From Rhizophagus clarus (taxonomy: Eukaryota; Glomeromycota; Glomeromycetes; Glomerales; Glomeraceae), in contig BLAL01000257.1 of the NCBI GenBank assembly GCA_015698045.1, positions 620,001 through 684,000 of the forward strand: DNA of 64,000 nucleotides. Direction: 5' to 3'. The notes under the pieces were generated by a model. The model ran no database searches. It saw only the letters and a list, made by a program, of their open reading frames with translations, and was not told the DNA's origin. Both the position numbers and the translations under genes were made by a program. Of the stretch, positions 23,927 through 37,041 are shown in pieces (position 1 is the first letter of the stretch; each line of letters starts with the position of its first letter).

Positions 23927-25300
23927 CTATTCATAGTCACTATTATCAGATTCCCGTCCTGAATTAGTAATTGTCAAGCTGCTTAATCCTTTTACAACTT
24001 TACTACCCATTGACATAACATAGGATGTATGTTTTCTTTTTTGTATATACCTGAGCAGGAGCGTATATTTTACGTTTCTCCACATCATCTAAATCTTGAC
24101 CAATCGCTGGAAAAGAACAAACTCCTACTTCTAAGTTATCTATCTCATCTTCATTCCAATTTCCTTCCATAATATTTGGGTCAATATTAGAATATATCGG
24201 AATCCATTTTATTTGAGCACTAGGTTCTTGAATCTTTAAGCGAAATTTAATTAATCTAATAAATTCACGAATTATATCCGGCGCCATATTTTCGATGGAT
24301 TTTCTTTTTGTATCGTCTTTAATTATACGATATTTATTCATTTCACTATTTAATTTGTTTTTTTTAAATATTAATGAAAACATGTTCATTTGATATATCA
24401 CTTCCATCCAATAAAATGTCTGAAAATCCCCGATTACTAAGAATGATATTAACCTTTTGTCGTATTTTTATGGGGTTGCATGGGTTATTTTGTCTGACCC
24501 ACATCGAGTTTTAGAGAAATCGGCTAATTTTTCTTCTAAATCTTTTTAGATATTATTTCCGCTTCTAAGTGTAATACCGATTCTGCCTCTGAATTTCGAT
24601 TGAAATACTTATTCATATCCTTTATTATCTTTTTTAAGATATGGTGTTGTAAAATTGCTTTTATTAATGATTCATTAGGATTTTCGAGCGTGACAGTGTT
24701 CTTAATATTATATTTTTTTATAAGGTCATTAACAGCATCAAAATTGATCTCAAAATCTTCTTTTAATGTTGTTATATAATTTTTTAATTTATTCTGTAAT
24801 TCTGTAATATCATTGTTAAGTTGAACATGATAATTCTTATCATTGTTATTTGTTCGATAATCTGTTGCATTACCAAGTGCAAATTGGTATTGAGATGCTT
24901 CCTTTTTAAGTTCCATATTTTCTTCTATGAGATGATGTTTTTCTTTTCCCATTTTTTGTATTAGATTATTAAGATTATTTATCTCCTTAATATATTCATC
25001 ATTTTTATTCTGAAGTTTCCAAATTTCCGAATCCTTTGTCCTATTATTTGTATTATTATTTTGTTCTAAATCGTCAAGTTTTTTTTTTGAAGTTTATTAA
25101 TTTCGTCTATTAATTTTTTGATAGAATCATTTTCATTACGATTTTTTTCATAATCGGTTTGTTTAGAAATTTCTTTGAGCTGAGTTTTTAGTTTATTTAT
25201 CCCTACGTTTGAATTTTCCAGCTCATCTTTAAGTTTTTTATTTTCTTTACGATCATGAGTTTCCCAATTCTTAAATTCAACTCCAATTATCTGTCATTAT
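23927..25300 (-). pseudogene. Broken coiled-coil protein gene
   Basis: On the minus strand protein-like sequence runs from about 25,290 to 23,927. An upstream charged part has WETHDRKENKKLKDELENS and QTDYEKNRNENDSIKKL; a middle part has NDEYIKEINNLNNLIQK and ITELQNKLKNYITTLKEDF, a clear heptad-type coiled coil; then KDMNKYFNRNSEAESVLHL; then EMNKYRIIKDDTKRKSI, APDIIREFIRLIKFRLKIQ, SFPAIGQDLDDVEKRKIYAP; and a tail ending SLTITNSGRESDNSDYE before TAG. The pieces need frame changes near 25,085 (an A run), 24,545, 24,455 and 24,030, so it is a pseudogene unless several of these are sequencing errors. Molecular role unknown; this looks like a multicopy family of the host. Confidence 0.65.
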
Positions 25301-25638
25301 GCATTATAACCTTATTTCCAAAATATTGATATTAACGATATTTATCACAACTTTATCTGCATTATCAGTAAAGTTGTGAAACGTATGTATGCAATTTTTG
25401 TATGATTAAGGACCATTGTTTCCAATTTAAAATTCGAAATTCCCATAGAATCATGATAATAAACTTAATTTTAAACAACATATTCATTTGGCGTAAAAAC
25501 TTGATAACCCAAAAAAGTATTGTGATTAAAAAAATTGCATATTTATTATTTAAAAAAAAAAGTGCTTTTTTTATATACGATAATAATAATAAAAAGATTA
25601 TCGGATTATATCATCGTGAGTTTCATATAAAAAATGAG

Positions 25639-25674
<36 letters not shown>

Positions 25675-25704
25675 TCTTTTCTTTTCTTTTCGACTAAAAA
25701 CGTA
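25301..25704 (+). promoter_or_regulatory. Upstream region of gene A with the shared module
   Basis: TGTGAAACGTA at 25,375-25,385 and GACCATTGTTTCCA at 25,411-25,424 form the module also found before other Hsp70-like and membrane-protein genes of this window. A T run of about 31 bases near 25,638-25,668 precedes the start codon. An open frame over 25,402-25,761 covers the module and exon 1 and is not a separate gene. Confidence 0.55.
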
Positions 25705-27819
25705 ATGTCATGGGTAAACGATATCCGAGTTATAGTCGGTTTAGGTAAGAAACTATTTTAGGAAATTGCCAGATTTTTTTTTTTATTAATTTAACTGTTA
25801 AGCTATATTAAATATTAATTAATTCGAAGATTTTGGAACCACCTATTCGGTAAATTATATAGTTTCATAATACATACAACTAAAAAAAAAAAAAAATTAT
25901 TTCTCATTCTTTAATTTTTTTTTTAATAGGGATTTTCTTTATGTCATGTCGATTCTGATCCTAATGATATTAAGACAAACGATGAATGGCATGGAGAGGT
26001 GGGAAAATACAAAACCAATACGGTACTTCAATATAGTGATGATTATAAAGAAGTTAAATCATGGGGTCAACAAGCATTATCTAAGAAAGTTAACAAGAAA
26101 AGTAAAGAAATTGAAAGGAAACCTGTAGAATTATTTAAATTATATTTAGGTAATTGTTTAGAAAAGAATAGACCAAAATTACCCTTAGATTATAAAAAAG
26201 TGATTGCTGATTATCTTCGTGAAATTGGAAAGGTATAACTTAAAATTTTAAGATCATGAATGAAATTTTCAAAATTTATAATTTTAATTTTTATTTTGTT
26301 TTTAATAAAAGTTAATTATTGAAACCATTCCTAAATATTGGGAAGGAATTGACTTCATGGAAAATGTTCTATTGGTACTTACTGTACCGGCTGGATTTTC
26401 AGATTTTGATATAGCTATAATGAGAGAATGTGTATTCAATGCTGGATTGATCAATAACAAATATTCGGAAAAATTACAATTTACAACTGAACGTAAGTTA
26501 AGTTTTGATTATTATTTTGTCAATTATTTTTTTATTACGTTAAAATATATTAACATTAATATTAAAATGAATATAGCCGAAGCTGCAGCAATTTATTGCA
26601 TAAAAAGCTTAAGTGAACATAACCTTACAAAACCTGGAAGTAAGTTTATATGTTATGTTTGACAATGTTTGACAATGAAAATTATTATTATTTTTTTTTT
26701 TTCTTACTAAATATTATTTATTCATTATTGTATGATCAAGCAACTTTTATGATCGTTGACTGTGGCGGTGGTACGGTAGATTTAACAACACGTCAATTAT
26801 TAGAAGGAAATCAATTAGGTGAAATTACTGAACGATCTGGAGATTTTTGTGGGAGTACTTTTATCGATAAGAAATTTATCGAATTACTTGAGCGTGAAGT
26901 TGGAAAACCAGCTATGGATTCGTTTATTGATAAACATTATGGTCAATTACAATATTTAGTTCAAAAATTTTGTCAAGATTTTAAGTTACAATTTACTGGA
27001 GATAATCCAAATTTTAATTGTGAAATTGATATTGAAGAACTTGCTCCTGCGTTAAAAGAATATGTTACTGATTTAGATTTATTAGAAGAAAAAGAATGGG
27101 TGATTATAATTGATTTTAACACCATCAAATCTATGTTTGATACTGTTATTGATAGAATTATCCAAATGATTCGGATTCAACTCGATAATTCTAAAACATG
27201 TTCAGCAATATTTTTAGTTGGAGGCTTCGGTCAATCCAAATATTTACAGAAAAGAATTAAAGAAGAATTTTGTCATTTAGTAGAAAATATCTCAATTCCG
27301 AGTCACCCTATTGCCGCAGTTGTGCGTGGCGCAGCAATCTACGGAAGAAGTTTACAACAATCAAATTTGAAGAGCATGAGTAATTTAAAATGTATTATCG
27401 CAACTCGCGTATTAAATAATACGTTTGGAACTAAAGTATCTCCTAAGTGGAAGGAAGGGGATCCACCAGAACGACGTGAACCCAATGGGTTAATTCATAA
27501 ATTTCGTCGTATTATAGAACGTAAAACCGAAGTTAAAATTGATCAGGAAATCGTTGTTGGACGTTACGCTCCTAGTGTTCCGAATCAAACAAAACTGAAG
27601 TTTGATTTATTTTATACAAAAGAACAGAATGCGGATTATTGTGATGAACCTGGTGTAGAATTACTTGGAGAATTTTTGATTAATCTTCCTGTAAGCCTAG
27701 GAACTAAAAGAATCTGTGAACTTAGCATATCGTTTGGTGATATGGAAATTAAAGCTAAAGCTATTAACGAAACAACTGGCCAACATTATCAAACAAAGTT
27801 TAACTTTCATGATTTATAG
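25705..27819 (+). CDS. HSPA12-like Hsp70 family ATPase, gene A
   Basis: Six exons with GT-AG introns: 25,705-25,744; 25,830-25,849; 25,930-26,232; 26,312-26,492; 26,577-26,639; 26,741-27,819, giving 561 residues in one frame. Motifs: phosphate-1 DFGTTYS (14-20, much of it encoded by the 20-base exon 2), connect-1 PEAAAIY (182-188), phosphate-2 VDCGGGTVDLT (about 208-218), adenosine motif FLVGGFGQSKYL (about 360). The C-terminal ~150 residues are beta-rich (FTKEQN-type strands, YCDEPGVELLG, SFGDMEIKAKA) and replace the substrate-binding domain and lid of canonical Hsp70; no EEVD end. Likely a cytosolic ATPase; no signal peptide or TM segment. The start MSW..DIRV is shared with D to G. Client or ligand unknown. 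First of seven tandem copies; the most diverged of the run in its last strand (NFHDL). Confidence 0.88.
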
Positions 27820-28944
27820 ATATTATTTACGTATACCCAAACAAGTAAAGGCCACAACGGGCATTGTAAAATAATTAAACTTTTTATTTAAAGACTCTGA
27901 TTTATGAGCATTATACTTATTCCCGAAACATTATATTTATATTTAATTAATAAAATAAGTTTTAAATTGTTGGAAATATTTTAATCTTAAATAATATTTC
28001 ATTGAATAAATTTGGACCAATCATCAAAAAAGAGCCAGATTAATTTCAAGAAGAAAATAAAAGTCTACCTCGAACGAGACGATGTGCGTTTTTATCCATT
28101 ACCAAATCGAGACGTTTCTAAAAATCAACCTTAAGGTTGGAATCAATTTTATCGGTGCGTTAGATTCTTGATTATACTGAATTTTAAATTTAGGTCCGGA
28201 GCTATTTTTTATATTGTCATTTGTTACATGATAATTTATCCGTTTATTATTTATTAATTTATTTTCATGATTAGGTGGTATTCATGTAGTGCATCTTTCC
28301 CATTTAAAATATCTCGATTAGTTGTGTTATATTTTTTGTGGATGGCTTTGTATTATGTTAAGAGTTTTTGAGAAATAAACTAATATACTTTCTAATTCTT
28401 TGATTTTTTGCTTTCGGGTGCAATAATGATTTTGAATTTATTTGATTAATTAGAAATTGTAGAAATTGTATACATAATTATTTCAAATCCATATTTTCAA
28501 TTAAAATGTACCGCGTAATATTGAATTCGGTATGGATATTTTCCCGGCGAGATATTTTACACTAGGTTTGGCATATTTTTTATCTTTATTTTAGTTCCAA
28601 AGTGATTTTCGACATTTTTAACTTCAAGTCGGATCATACTTTTTGGTTTTTTTTTTTCGATAATTATATACACTGTATATATAAATATATATGTATATTG
28701 ACTGAACTAGGGCTTGGACTCGAACCATGAAGGAACTGTCAATCGAGTATAAGTCAAGTCGATCGAGTTGAATCCATAATTTCACCGACCAGAATAAGCA
28801 TAGTGCTGGCCTGAATTTACAAATAGCACAATTAATCACGCGATCAGGATTCAATCTCGAGTGCGAGTTTGTGTAATTTTATATTATCATTATAATGTAT
28901 TTTTAGTATGTCTAATTATATTTTAATTCGATTATTAGTTTGAA

Positions 28945-28975
<31 letters not shown>

Positions 28976-29962
28976 TAAAATAAAATAAAATAAAATAAAA
29001 CTGGAAATACAGTATATATACTATATCAAATTTTTAATCGTTTATTGATATAATTTGTATGTCATTGATGATAATCGGAATCTCCCAGCTTTGAAGTCGT
29101 TGAATAGATTGAACATTCGTAATAATCTTCTTCTAATGGAGAATGAAAGACATACGGAATGTCAAATTATGCAAGTCACTTAAAGCTACGAAAGATCGTC
29201 TATCCGCACGCGTCACGTTATCGATTAAAAAATTATTTTACGCGTGTCACGGGAAAATTAAATACTTAATAATAGTCCCATTCCAAGAATTTTGTGGGAT
29301 CTATCTTGAAAAAGATTTCCGTGATTTAATTCGCTGTCTTGTAGTATCATACTTACGGAATAAAAAAAAAATCGGAAAAAGTATTTTGGCTAAACCGGTT
29401 GTGGTTATATTAAATATTTACGGAGTCATTGATTCATACGGATAATAAAATATTCCGGATTAAGGAGTCACAATGAATTTCCAAAATATTCAAAGGGGCT
29501 TCCTTTTTGATGTAAATAGCAAAATTACAATCACTTAATTATTTAATCTTTGCTTATCAGTTATCAATGCACGAATTTTGTGAAACACTATAACACGCGA
29601 TTGTTTCCATTTAGAGATACACCCTCATTTATACCGTAGAAATAATATACTTGTTTTTAATGTAAAAAAAAAAAAAAAAAAAATTTGGCGTAAAATTTCC
29701 CTTAACCTTATTTATATGACTAAAAAAAGAAAAGGAACAAAGAAACAAAAAGTAATAAAATAAAATTGCGTATAGATCTTCAATTAGTCCGCATGATCAA
29801 AAATAATTAAAGTTTTTGTAAACTTTTTGAAAGAAACTAAAAATAAATATTATCTAATATCATCATGAATTTATGTTTAAATATATTTGATAGTAAATTT
29901 TTTTTTTTTCCTTTCAATTCCGTTAGTAAATAATTATAACTTTGCATATTCCATTGTTGAAA
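27820..29962. other. Spacer between genes A and B
   Basis: Holds a GC-richer patch (about 28,700-28,865) with GTCGATCGAGTTGAA and CTCGAGTGCGAG words, a T18A13 palindrome at 28,945-28,975, and TGTGAAACACTA with GATTGTTTCCATTT (29,579-29,611), a weaker form of the shared module. A 100-codon open frame at 29,143-29,445 overlaps a stretch that is recognisably similar to non-coding DNA before gene C (33,560-33,790), so I do not call it a gene. Confidence 0.55.
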
Positions 29963-32129
29963 ATGAGTAAAAAGTCAGATAATTCAGATATTCGTCTAGT
30001 GGTTGGTCTAGGTATAATATAATTTTACTTAATAAGAGAAATTGTTGGATTGAAAATTTCTTTTTTTCTTTTTAAGGGCTTTAAATTAACAGTTAACTTA
30101 AATTATATTATGTAGATTTCGGAACTACATATTCGGTAAATAGGAAATAGGACACTAAATATCGTCATGCATTATAAATTATTATGAATTGATACCTGAT
30201 ACTTTTTTTTCTTTACGATAGGGTTTTGCATTATGTCATGTCGATGATGACCTCGCAAATATTAAGACAAACAGTGAGTGGCCCGAAGAGTTGGGAAAAT
30301 TAAAAACAAATACGGTACTACAATATGATAATAACTTTGAAGAGGTTGAATTATGGGGTAAACCGGCCTTGTGTAAGAAACCTAATAGGAGAGGCAAAAA
30401 TGTTGAAACGAAACCTGTAGAATTATTTAAATTACATTTGGGTAATTGTTTGGAAAAATATAAACCAAAGTTACTCGTAAATTATAAAAAAGCAATTACT
30501 GATTACCTTTGCGAAATTGGAAAGGTAAAAGAATTTTAAAAAATTATTTAAAATATTTAAAAGGATGTTATAATAACTAATAAATTTTTATATCAATTTA
30601 TATAAAGTTGATTAAAGATACCATTCCTAAATATTGGGATGGAATTGAATTTATGGAACATGTTCTTTTAGTTCTTACTGTACCAGCTGAATTTTCAGAA
30701 AACGATAAGGCTATAATGAGAGGATGTGCATTCAATGCTGGGTTGATTGATGAGAAAAATTCAGATAAATTACAATTTACGACTGAACGTATGTTTATTC
30801 ATTTTAATTTTTAATGATTTTATTGTAATGATTATGATGAAATATTAACGGATAATAAATTTAGCTGAAGCTGCTGCAATCTATTGTATGTATAGTAGCT
30901 TAAGGGAACACAAACTTACAAAACCCGGAAGTAAGTTTTTATATTCTTTATTTATAAAGTATTCCTGATTATTGAATTATTGATTATTTAATAATTACTA
31001 AATATTATTTATTTATTCATTCTCGTATAATCAAGCAACCTTTATGATCGTTGACTGCGGTGGCGGTACAGTAGATTTAACAACACGTAAATTATTAGAA
31101 GATAACCAATTAGGTGAAATCACTGAACGAGCAGGAGACTTTTGCGGGAGTACTTTTATCGACAAAGAATTTATTAAACTACTTGAACGTGAAGTTGGAA
31201 AATCAGCTATAGATTTGTTTAGTGATAAACATTATGGTCAATTACAATATTTAGTTCAAGAATTTGGTCAAAATGTTAAGTTACCGTTTACTGGAAATGA
31301 CACTGAATTTAATTGTGAAATAGATCTTGAGGAAATTGCTCCTGCGTTATTACAATATGTAACTGGTCCAGAGAAAGAGTTGATGGAAGAGAAAGAATGG
31401 ATGATCACGCTTGATTTTGACACCATCAAATCCATGTTTGATCCTATCATTAATAGAATTATTAAGATGATTCGAATTCAGCTAGATAATTCTTCAGAAA
31501 AATGTTCAGCGATGTTCTTAGTCGGAGGTTTCGGTCAATCCAAATATTTACAGAAAAGAGTTGAGAAGGAATTTGGAAAATCAGTAGAAAATATCTCAAT
31601 CCCGAATCAACCCATTGCAGCGGTAGTGCGTGGTGCAGCAATTTACGGAAAAAGCTTACAACAATCAAAAAATATGAAGAAATTAAATAATTCAAAATGT
31701 GTTATCGCAACTCGTATATTGAAATATACTTTTGGAACTAAAATATCTCCTATATGGCAGAGAAGCGATCCAATAGAACGAATAACATCTAGTGGAAGAG
31801 TAAATAAATTTTGTCGTATTGTAGAACGTAAAACTGAAGTTACAATGGATCAAGAATTTGTAGTTGAAGATTTGGTTCCTATTCATCCATTTCAAACAAA
31901 AATGGGTTTTGATATATATTATACACGAGAACAAAATGCTGTTTATTGTGATGAACCTGGTGTGGAATTGCTTGGAGAATTTACTATTGATCTTCCCGAT
32001 ACACATTTAGGAACTGATAGACCCTGTACGCTTAGCATATCATTTGGTGATATGGAAATTAAAGCTAGAGCATTTAATCAAACAAATGGACAAAATTATC
32101 AAACAAAGTTTGAATTTAATGATTTTTAG
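29963..32129 (+). CDS. HSPA12-like Hsp70 family ATPase, gene B
   Basis: Exons 29,963-30,011; 30,116-30,135; 30,222-30,524; 30,608-30,788; 30,865-30,930; 31,036-32,129, all GT-AG, giving 570 residues. Same architecture as gene A: DFGTTYS over the exon 1/2 junction, TEPEAAAIYC over the exon 4/5 junction, VDCGGGTVDLT at the start of exon 6, FLVGGFGQSKYLQK near 370, then the C-terminal beta region ending FEFNDF. The N-terminus is unusual, MSKKSDNSDIRLVVGL, three residues longer than in its neighbours. All ATP-contact motifs are intact, so it is probably active. Its far upstream DNA is related to that of gene C, showing that the duplication unit included the promoter. Confidence 0.88.
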
Positions 32130-34337
32130 GTTATTATTATTTTATATGTTTCAATAAATTATGATCATTATTTAATTTACAAACAAGTCATTTTTTTATT
32201 TTATTCTGGACATGAGGAGCAAATTTCTACAGATTTCATTACCATTATAATTATAAAAAATAAAATATCTCTCATATTTTAAAGTTCAATCAATCTATCT
32301 AACGAATCTAGAGTCTTGGTCAATGTTGGATATGTAAATCCAATATTATTGGTGTATTAACTGAATTATTTTAACAAATCCTTAATAATACCATTTCTTT
32401 GCTTAAAGTTTTCGTGAATAGTATCGTAAACATGTTCTTGCCTAAATTAACTCGAGTTCATAATTTATAATTTATTAATATGATATGTTGCTTTCATTTC
32501 GTACTTCGAAACAATATAAATAATAAAAATTACAGGCGAAACTTATATTGATAAAAATTACCTCCAGTCCAATTTCTAAATTGTTTGAATTTTTTGTTGT
32601 TAGTTTTTATGAATAGATGTTTCACTAACGAAACATTTACCGTGGCGTATATCATTTATGATGCTTCAATTTCTAAACGAAGTATTTCTTCACGTGTAAT
32701 CGCTTCTTTCTAACGGCTTTAATGAGTTTTGGGCAAGTTGAATGGAAACATTGTCATTGTTTTATCTTTATTTTTTTTTTATTTTTATTTTGGGAAAGAC
32801 ATATAGAAAGAAATACATTCATATGATGAAAATACTATGCTCGTAACATGACTATAACTAATTCTAAAAAACGGCTCTGTCCCACCAAAAGAACTAAGTT
32901 ACGTGCGTCTAAGCTTTGATTGGTTAATATAATGTAACACCTCAAATTTATCTTCAAAAAGTAAGTGATAATAACACGTATTTCTATCAGTTTATTAAAT
33001 GTTTATATAAAATACAAATATTCTCAAAAATATAGAAACCTGTTTATTCATATTTTTATTGATAATGCGATAAAAAAAATATAAATTTTTACTTTTACGT
33101 AGTCTTTTACACACGATTTATTTTATAAAAATAAAAAAAACATTAACAAATTCTTTTATTTTTTTAAAATTTCCTATATAACAAATAACGATACGTAACT
33201 AAAAAAGTCAATAAAGCAAATAATTAAAAAAAATTTTAAAGAAAATAAATAAAGAAAATTTAAAGAATAAACGGTATTTAAACTAAAAATGATACGAAAA
33301 ATAAAAAAAAAAAAAATGGTGAAGAGGTAAAGAAAAAAAGTTATTCATTTAACGCGAAAACATCAGACACAGCCCCATTATAGATCACGTGTCCGAGCTT
33401 TTTTTCACGGTGCTGCTGGGGAAGATGGCATTATGGCATTATGGAACTTAGCCGAAAGTCTAACTACAGCAGTCCGATACTCTGCATGCGTCGCATAATT
33501 GATTAGAAAAAAAAAAAATAATTATTTACTAGGCACATTTTACGGGATAATTTAAATTATTAATTTCACACCACGTTTTATTTTCGGCCCGTTCTTACCT
33601 TGTAAAACAATTAATCCCGTGGTTTTCACATAAACGTAATATAGTATATTCACGGACTTAATTGTTATAAAAAGTATTGTTAGCTAAACTTATTGTGACT
33701 CCAACTAAAACATTTACGGAGGTATAACGTAATCACGGAATTTATGATAAAAATACTCCGGATTACGTTTTTAAAAGGATTCACAATGGTTTCATTCCCT
33801 TGTTTTATTAAAATGAAATCTTATTTATCACAATTATATATTTGTCTTGATCTGTTAAGGAACTAATAATCACTTTAATTATTATCTGCTTATCTTTGAA
33901 GTTTGTAACTTGTGAAACGTTATGGTGGTTTTGTTTCCATTTTGGACAAAATTTTTGGTACTCCCTATTAATGAGACGAAGTTCGGTGAATAATCTTAAT
34001 TTTATTGTGAACAATAACAATTTTTTGGCGTAAATTTCCTTTATCTTTATTCATTTGACCAAAAAAGAAACAAAGAAATTAAGTAAGTAGAATAAATAAA
34101 GTTGTGTATGGATCCTAACCGGCTAGTATGACATATATTTTTACAAATTAAAGTTCTTTATAAATTTTTATGTTTTTAAATGAAAAAATGAAAACAAAAA
34201 AAAAAAAAAAAATTAATCATCATTAAATTCATATATAAATAAGATTAAGTATTTTCTTTCACTTTTTTTTTGTTCAAACCTAGTTTTTTCAAAATTCGTC
34301 AATTATTCTATATTGTACTTTACTTCTCGTTAAAAAG
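32130..34337. other. Spacer between genes B and C
   Basis: No gene seen. CACGTG at 32,691-32,696 and 33,386-33,391. TGTGAAACGT at 33,911-33,920 followed by TTGTTTCCATTTTGG (from 33,930) is the shared module about 420 bases before the gene C start. The stretch 33,560-33,790 is related to 29,300-29,480. Confidence 0.55.
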
Positions 34338-36448
34338 ATGAGCACAATGGAGGATATTCGAGTTATAGTCGGATTAGGTATAGTACTACGGATAATAAAT
34401 AATAAATAATAAATAATAATTTTTTTTTTTTTTTGTTTCAATTTTAATAATTTAATTATATCATGTAGATTTCGGAACCACATATTCGGTAAATGGCGTA
34501 GTTTCGTCACGTTATATTAAAATTGATACGATAAATTAAAAAAAATTTTTTTTTCTCTTTGATAGGGATTTACTTTATGTCATGTTGATGATGATGATAA
34601 TCTCGCGAGTATTCGGACAAATTATGAATGGCCTGGGGAGGAAGGAACGTTCAAAACAAATACAGTACTTCAATATGATGATGACTTTGAAGAGGTTAAA
34701 TTATGGGGTTATCCGGCTTTATATAAGGAATCTAATAAAAATGATGATGATGAAACGAAACCTATAGAATTATTCAAATTATATTTGGGTAATTGTTTGG
34801 AAAAATATAGACCAAGATTGCCTGAATCATTAACTTATAAAAAAGCAATTACTGATTATCTTTGTAAAATGGGAGAGGTAAATAGATAACTGATTATTTA
34901 AATATTAAATGAATTATTTTATTTTAGTGTTAATAATCTAATTTTTATTTATTTAATTAATAAAGTTGATAAAAGCAACCATTAATAGATATTGGGAAGG
35001 CATTGACTTCATGGAACGTGTTCTCTTAGTTCTAACTATACCAGCCGAATTTACAGAAAACGATAAGGCTATAATGAGAGAATGTGCATTCAATGCTGGG
35101 TTGATCGGTGAGAAAAATTCAGAAAATTTGCAATTTACATCTGAACGTATGTATGTTTGTTTAATAATATTAGTGATAACGATTATGATAAAATATTAAC
35201 AGAAATATTTTTAAAATAAACATAGCCGAAGCTGCTGCAATCTACTGCATGTATAGTAGCTTAAGAGAACATAGACTTGCAGTACCCGGAAGTAAGTTTA
35301 TATATTTTATAAAATATTAAATTATTAGAATAATTATTAAAATTATTTATTCAATCTTTGATAAAGCAACTTTTATGATCGTTGACTGCGGAGGTGGCAC
35401 AGTTGATTTAACGACACGTAAATTGTTAGAAGAAAATCAATTGAGCGAAATCACTGAACGAGCTGGAGACTTTTGTGGGAGTACTTTTATTGATAAAGAA
35501 TTTATTAAATTACTTGAGCGTGAAGTTGGAAAATCAGCTATGGATTTGTTTAGCGATAAACAATATGGTCAATTGCAACGTTTAGTTCAACAATTTTGTC
35601 AAAAAGTTAAGTTACCATTTACTGGAAATAATCCAGATTTTGGATGTGAAATCGATCTTGAAGACTTTCCATTGTTACAATATGTAACTGGTTCAGAAAA
35701 AGATTTAATGGAAGAGAAAGAATGGTTGATTACACTTGATTTTGATGCCATTAAATCCATGTTTGATCCTATTGTTGATAGGATAATCGACATGATTCAG
35801 GTTCAGCTCGATAATTCTAAAGAATGTTCAGCAATATTCTTGGTCGGAGGTTTCGGTCAATCTAAATATTTACAGAACATAGTTGAGAAAAAATTTGGTG
35901 AAAGGGTAAAAAATATCTCGGTTCCAAATCAACCTATTGCAGCAGTAGTACGTGGAGCAGCAATTTATGGAAAAAGCTTACAAAAATCAAAAAATATGAA
36001 GAAATTAAATAATTCAAAATGTGTTATCGCAACTCGCGTATTGAAATATACGTTTGGAGTTAAAATAACTCCTGCATGGAAACATGGTGATCCACCAGAA
36101 CGAAAAATTTTCGGGAGAATTCATAAATTTCACCGCATGGTGAAACGTAGAACTGAAGTTACAACGGATCAAGAATTTAAAATTGAAGATTTGCTTCCTG
36201 TTTCTCCATTTCAAAAACAAATGAGTTTTGATGTATATTATACACATGAACAGGATGGTATTTATTGTGATGAACCTGGTATGATATTTCTCGGAAAATT
36301 AACTATTTCTCTTCCTGATATACATTTAGGAGGTGAAAGACCCTGTACACTTAGCTTATTTTTTGGTGATATGGAGGTTAAAGCTAAAGCATTTAACCAA
36401 ACAAATGGACAAAATTATCATACCAGTTTCGAACTTAGTACTTTTTAA
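34338..36448 (+). CDS. HSPA12-like Hsp70 family ATPase, gene C
   Basis: Exons 34,338-34,377; 34,469-34,488; 34,566-34,877; 34,966-35,146; 35,226-35,291; 35,367-36,448, giving 566 residues. The start reads MSTMEDIRVIVGL; a second in-frame ATG lies three codons on. Intact DFGTTYS, TEPEAAAIYC, VDCGGGTVDLT and FLVGGFGQSKYL. Exon 3 carries an Asp-rich insertion (NKNDDDE) relative to A. The Glu-rich loop before LLQYVTGSEKD is two residues shorter than in B. The C-terminal part ends YHTSFELSTF. No signal peptide. Exon 3 has no in-frame ATG, so a simple open-frame search would miss the first two thirds of the ATPase domain. Confidence 0.87.
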
Positions 36449-37041
36449 ATTATTATTTTATATACATATATATACAGTTGTTATGAATATTTTTGTTTAA
36501 TAAACAAATAAAACTTTTGAAATTTTTTATGTATGCATTGTGGTTTTTTTTACCATCAATATTACCATAAGCCATAATGGCAGTGTCATATTTAGGGGGT
36601 AGTCTAGACTCTAGACATATCGAACATCGGAACACTAAGAATTTCTAATCACATGACAAGAAATCGGGAAAAATCGGAACATAATAATTTTACCTAAAGT
36701 AAATTACAATTATGCCCTGAAAGTAGCAAAAATGTACTAATCATTCTTATTATGAAACATCATGGAATTCATTTTCCACCGTTATCGGAATTTGTAAATA
36801 ATGTATTGTGTCCATTTTAAGAGAATAAAAGCCCAAATAAATATTAACTGTTAAGGTTGAATGGGTTTAATGGTGAAATAAACTTATTTCTAATGAGAAA
36901 ATAAAATCTTTGTTTTAATTATCTTTATTCATATAACAAAGGAATGTAATTAAATTAAAAAAAAATAGGATAAGTTTTATTTTAAAAAATAGTATCATCG
37001 GATAATTCTATTTTGCATATCGTTTATATCATTTGAACATA
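36449..37041. other. Spacer between genes C and D
   Basis: No gene. ATGAAACATCATGG near 36,750 and GTCCATTTTAAGAG near 36,810 may be a degenerate shared module. Confidence 0.45.

Noticed and set aside
28690-28770. tRNA-like T-arm: the minus strand has GGTTCGAGTCC near 28,728
   Set aside because: The bases on either side do not pair as a T-stem and no matching D-arm or acceptor stem is found.
29143-29445. 100-codon open frame upstream of gene B
   Set aside because: Overlaps DNA related to non-coding sequence before gene C, where no frame is kept.
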